In this document: piece by piece, positions 4,084-5,851 of the stretch
How positions within the stretch are numbered: the first letter of the stretch is position 1
Layout: each line of letters begins with the position of its first letter
Assembly (NCBI GenBank): GCA_014804915.1
Contig: JAAUYW010000061.1
Location: 5,495 to 11,345 of the forward strand
Reading direction: 5' to 3'
From: Desulfovibrio sp.
Lineage (GTDB): Bacteria > Desulfobacterota > Desulfovibrionia > Desulfovibrionales > Desulfovibrionaceae
DNA: 5,851 nt
Program-made: the position numbers and the translations under genes
Notes under the pieces: generated by a model
What the model saw: the letters and a program-made list of their open reading frames with translations, nothing else
Told to the model about the DNA's origin: nothing
Database searches by the model: none

Positions 4084-5851
4084 ATGCGCGAATTTTTGCA
4101 CAAATGCCGCTATTTTTTTAAATACGCCTTTTTTTTCAGCCTTTTTATCAACATTCTGCAGCTCACCTTTCCGATCTACATGATGCAGATCTATGACAAG
4201 GTGCTGACAAGCTTCAGCATGCCCACGCTCTGGGTGATAACATTTGCGGCTGTAATCGCGCTGATTGTCATGGCGCTTCTGGAGTGGATCCGCTCGCGGC
4301 TGCTTGTCCGCGCCGGAGTGGAGTTTGACCACATGCTTTCAGGAGACGTGCTGCATGAAAACCTGCTCAATGCGAGTCAGCCAGGGGGAGTCCAGCCTGG
4401 GGGCCAGGGCACGTTGGGCGATGTGAACACATTGCGCAATTTTCTCGCTGGCAGCGCGATCTTTGCGTTTTTCGACATGCCCTGGATGCCGATCTTCTTT
4501 TTGCTGATGTTCCTGCTTCATCCCTGGCTGGGCTATGTGGGTCTGGCCGGCGGAGTCATTACCTTTTTTCTGGGCATTCTCACCGAGCGCGCCACGCGGG
4601 GCAGGCTGGAAAAGGCTACGCGGGCCAGCGCGCAGGCCAGCGCCTTCACCAATCAGGTTCTGCGCAATGCCGACCTGGTGCGCGCAATGGGGATGATCGG
4701 CAATGTCAAGCGCCGCTGGTCAGGCTCGAATGACCAGGTGATTCTGCTTCAGACCCAGGCTTCAAGCAAGGCCGGCTTTCTTCAGGCGGTAACCAAGGCC
4801 TTTCGCATGGGCCAGCAGGTCATCATCTACGCTGTTGGCGCGTATCTGACCCTGATTGGCGATTGCACGGCCGGAGTCATGATCGCGGCCTCCATTGTCA
4901 TGGGGCGCGCGGTTGGCCCAATCGCAATGGCGATGTCCACCTACAAGCTGAGCGTCAATGCCCACGGCGCATACAAGCGCCTGGACAAGCTTTTTGCCGA
5001 GGAAAAGCCCGCGCCGAATATGGATCTGCCTGATCCGGTGGGGGAGATAAGCTGCGAGAATCTCTATTTCGCCGCAGCCGGGCGGCCTATCATCAAGGGT
5101 GTTTCCTTTCGCATGCCAGCCGGCCAGTCCCTGGCCATTATCGGGCCATCGGCAGCAGGAAAATCGACCTTGTGCAAGCTGCTCCTGAACCTCTGGAAGC
5201 CTACGGCCGGCAAGGTGCGAATCGACAGGGCGGACATTCAGAGCTGGAATCCCGAGAAGCTTGGCCCGTTTCTTGGATATCTGCCCCAGGATGTGGAGCT
5301 TTTTTCCGGAACCGTTGCTGAAAACATAGCGCGCATGGGCCAGATTGAATCCGATATGGTGATTCGCGCGACAAAACTGGCTGGCGCGCATAACATGATT
5401 TTGGCGTTGCCCCGCGGCTACGACACCCAGATTGGCAATAGCGGCAATTCGCTTTCTGGCGGCCAGCGTCAGCGCGTGGGCCTTGCGCGCGCCCTGTATG
5501 GAGATCCGCGCATCGTAATTCTGGATGAGCCCAACGCCAACCTGGATGAGGAAGGCGATGCCTGTCTGCATCAGGCCATCCTGAACTTGCGCCAGCTGAA
5601 AGCGACTGTCATCATCGTTACCCATAAGGCACAGATTTTGAATATAGTTGATAATATCATGGTCATGCAGGACGGCCAGATTGCCATGTGCGGCAGGCGC
5701 GAGGATGTTTTGCGGGATCTGGCAAACATGCAGAAAGCCCGCCAGGCCAAAGCCAGAAAGCAGCCTGAGCCGGAGCCAATCGACAAGCAGCAGGAGGCCC
5801 TGCAGGACAAGAACCGGGATGCTGAAGCTGCCGACCCGGCAAATGGCGGCA
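4084..5851 (+). CDS. PrtD-family type I secretion ABC transporter (permease/ATPase), 3' end beyond window
   Basis: A continuous plus-strand frame of 589 codons runs off the right edge without a stop. AAGGAA (4073-4078) lies 5 nt before the ATG. The membrane domain shows hydrophobic segments at about 10-36, 49-70, 129-166 and 243-278, with family-typical stretches PIYMMQIYDKVL (30-41), LLEWIRSRLLVRAG (65-78) and FAFFDMPWMPIFF (127-139). The ATPase domain is complete: Walker A GPSAAGKST (354-362), Q-loop YLPQDVELFSGT (399-410), signature LSGGQ (457-461), Walker B IVILDEP with catalytic E482, D-loop NLD (486-488) and switch H514. There is no N-terminal C39 peptidase-like domain, which fits the PrtD/AprD exporters of RTX proteases and lipases rather than bacteriocin exporters. 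A polar, Lys/Gln/Glu-rich tail follows from about 550. Such inner-membrane proteins work with a periplasmic adaptor (HlyD type) and a TolC-type outer-membrane channel, neither of which is visible. The exported substrate is unknown. Confidence 0.95.
   Translation, partial: MREFLHKCRYFFKYAFFFSLFINILQLTFPIYMMQIYDKVLTSFSMPTLWVITFAAVIALIVMALLEWIRSRLLVRAGVEFDHMLSGDVLHENLLNASQPGGVQPGGQGTLGDVNTLRNFLAGSAIFAFFDMPWMPIFFLLMFLLHPWLGYVGLAGGVITFFLGILTERATRGRLEKATRASAQASAFTNQVLRNADLVRAMGMIGNVKRRWSGSNDQVILLQTQASSKAGFLQAVTKAFRMGQQVIIYAVGAYLTLIGDCTAGVMIAASIVMGRAVGPIAMAMSTYKLSVNAHGAYKRLDKLFAEEKPAPNMDLPDPVGEISCENLYFAAAGRPIIKGVSFRMPAGQSLAIIGPSAAGKSTLCKLLLNLWKPTAGKVRIDRADIQSWNPEKLGPFLGYLPQDVELFSGTVAENIARMGQIESDMVIRATKLAGAHNMILALPRGYDTQIGNSGNSLSGGQRQRVGLARALYGDPRIVILDEPNANLDEEGDACLHQAILNLRQLKATVIIVTHKAQILNIVDNIMVMQDGQIAMCGRREDVLRDLANMQKARQAKARKQPEPEPIDKQQEALQDKNRDAEAADPANGG

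Noticed and set aside
4762..5625. 287-codon minus-strand open frame
   Set aside because: It lies wholly antisense to the transporter ATPase region, which carries every expected ABC motif in frame. The antisense protein shows no family features and is a product of GC-rich codon bias.

Overview
The window reads as ordinary chromosomal DNA of a moderately GC-rich bacterium, most likely a sulfate-reducing Desulfovibrio-like member of the Desulfovibrionaceae. The best evidence is the rubrerythrin at 3306-3881. It has the same length as the Desulfovibrio vulgaris protein, its N-terminus and cysteine spacing match residue for residue, and it starts with the same MKSLKG. No RNA gene, CRISPR array, insertion sequence or phage gene was seen.

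Layout, left to right. (1) A minus-strand pair runs off the left edge: a class I methyltransferase of the Methyltransf_16/ETF-beta-lysine-methyltransferase type (128-811), followed with a TAATG stop/start overlap by the first 42 codons of a probable YcaO-domain protein (1-128). (2) Divergent from it on the plus strand is prmA, the ribosomal protein L11 methyltransferase (885-1754). (3) Converging on prmA from the right is a minus-strand larB-larC pair for the nickel-pincer nucleotide (NPN) cofactor (larB 2543-3202, larC 1689-2546, joined by an ATGA overlap). LarC is short. Its family homology stops almost exactly at the prmA stop codon, and its last 21 residues are simply antisense of prmA. 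The C-terminal LarC2 part is absent. (4) Upstream of larB, on the same strand, is rubrerythrin (3306-3881) with a strong ribosome binding site, a good sigma-70-like promoter and a clear intrinsic terminator that separates it from larB. (5) Divergent from rubrerythrin is a long plus-strand gene (4084 to the right edge, still open) for a PrtD-family type I secretion ABC transporter with fused membrane and ATPase domains. It is probably the first gene of a type I secretion operon.

How the genes fit together: the left third is a protein-modification neighbourhood, with two different protein methyltransferases head to head and a YcaO enzyme. The middle holds an oxidative-stress gene and a partial NPN cofactor pathway; larE and a larA-type racemase are not in the window. 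The right end is a protein export system whose substrate, adaptor and outer-membrane partners lie beyond the edge. The observations most worth checking are the LarC truncation at the prmA boundary, the perfect 10-bp hairpin at that junction, and the YcaO/methyltransferase/PrmA cluster.
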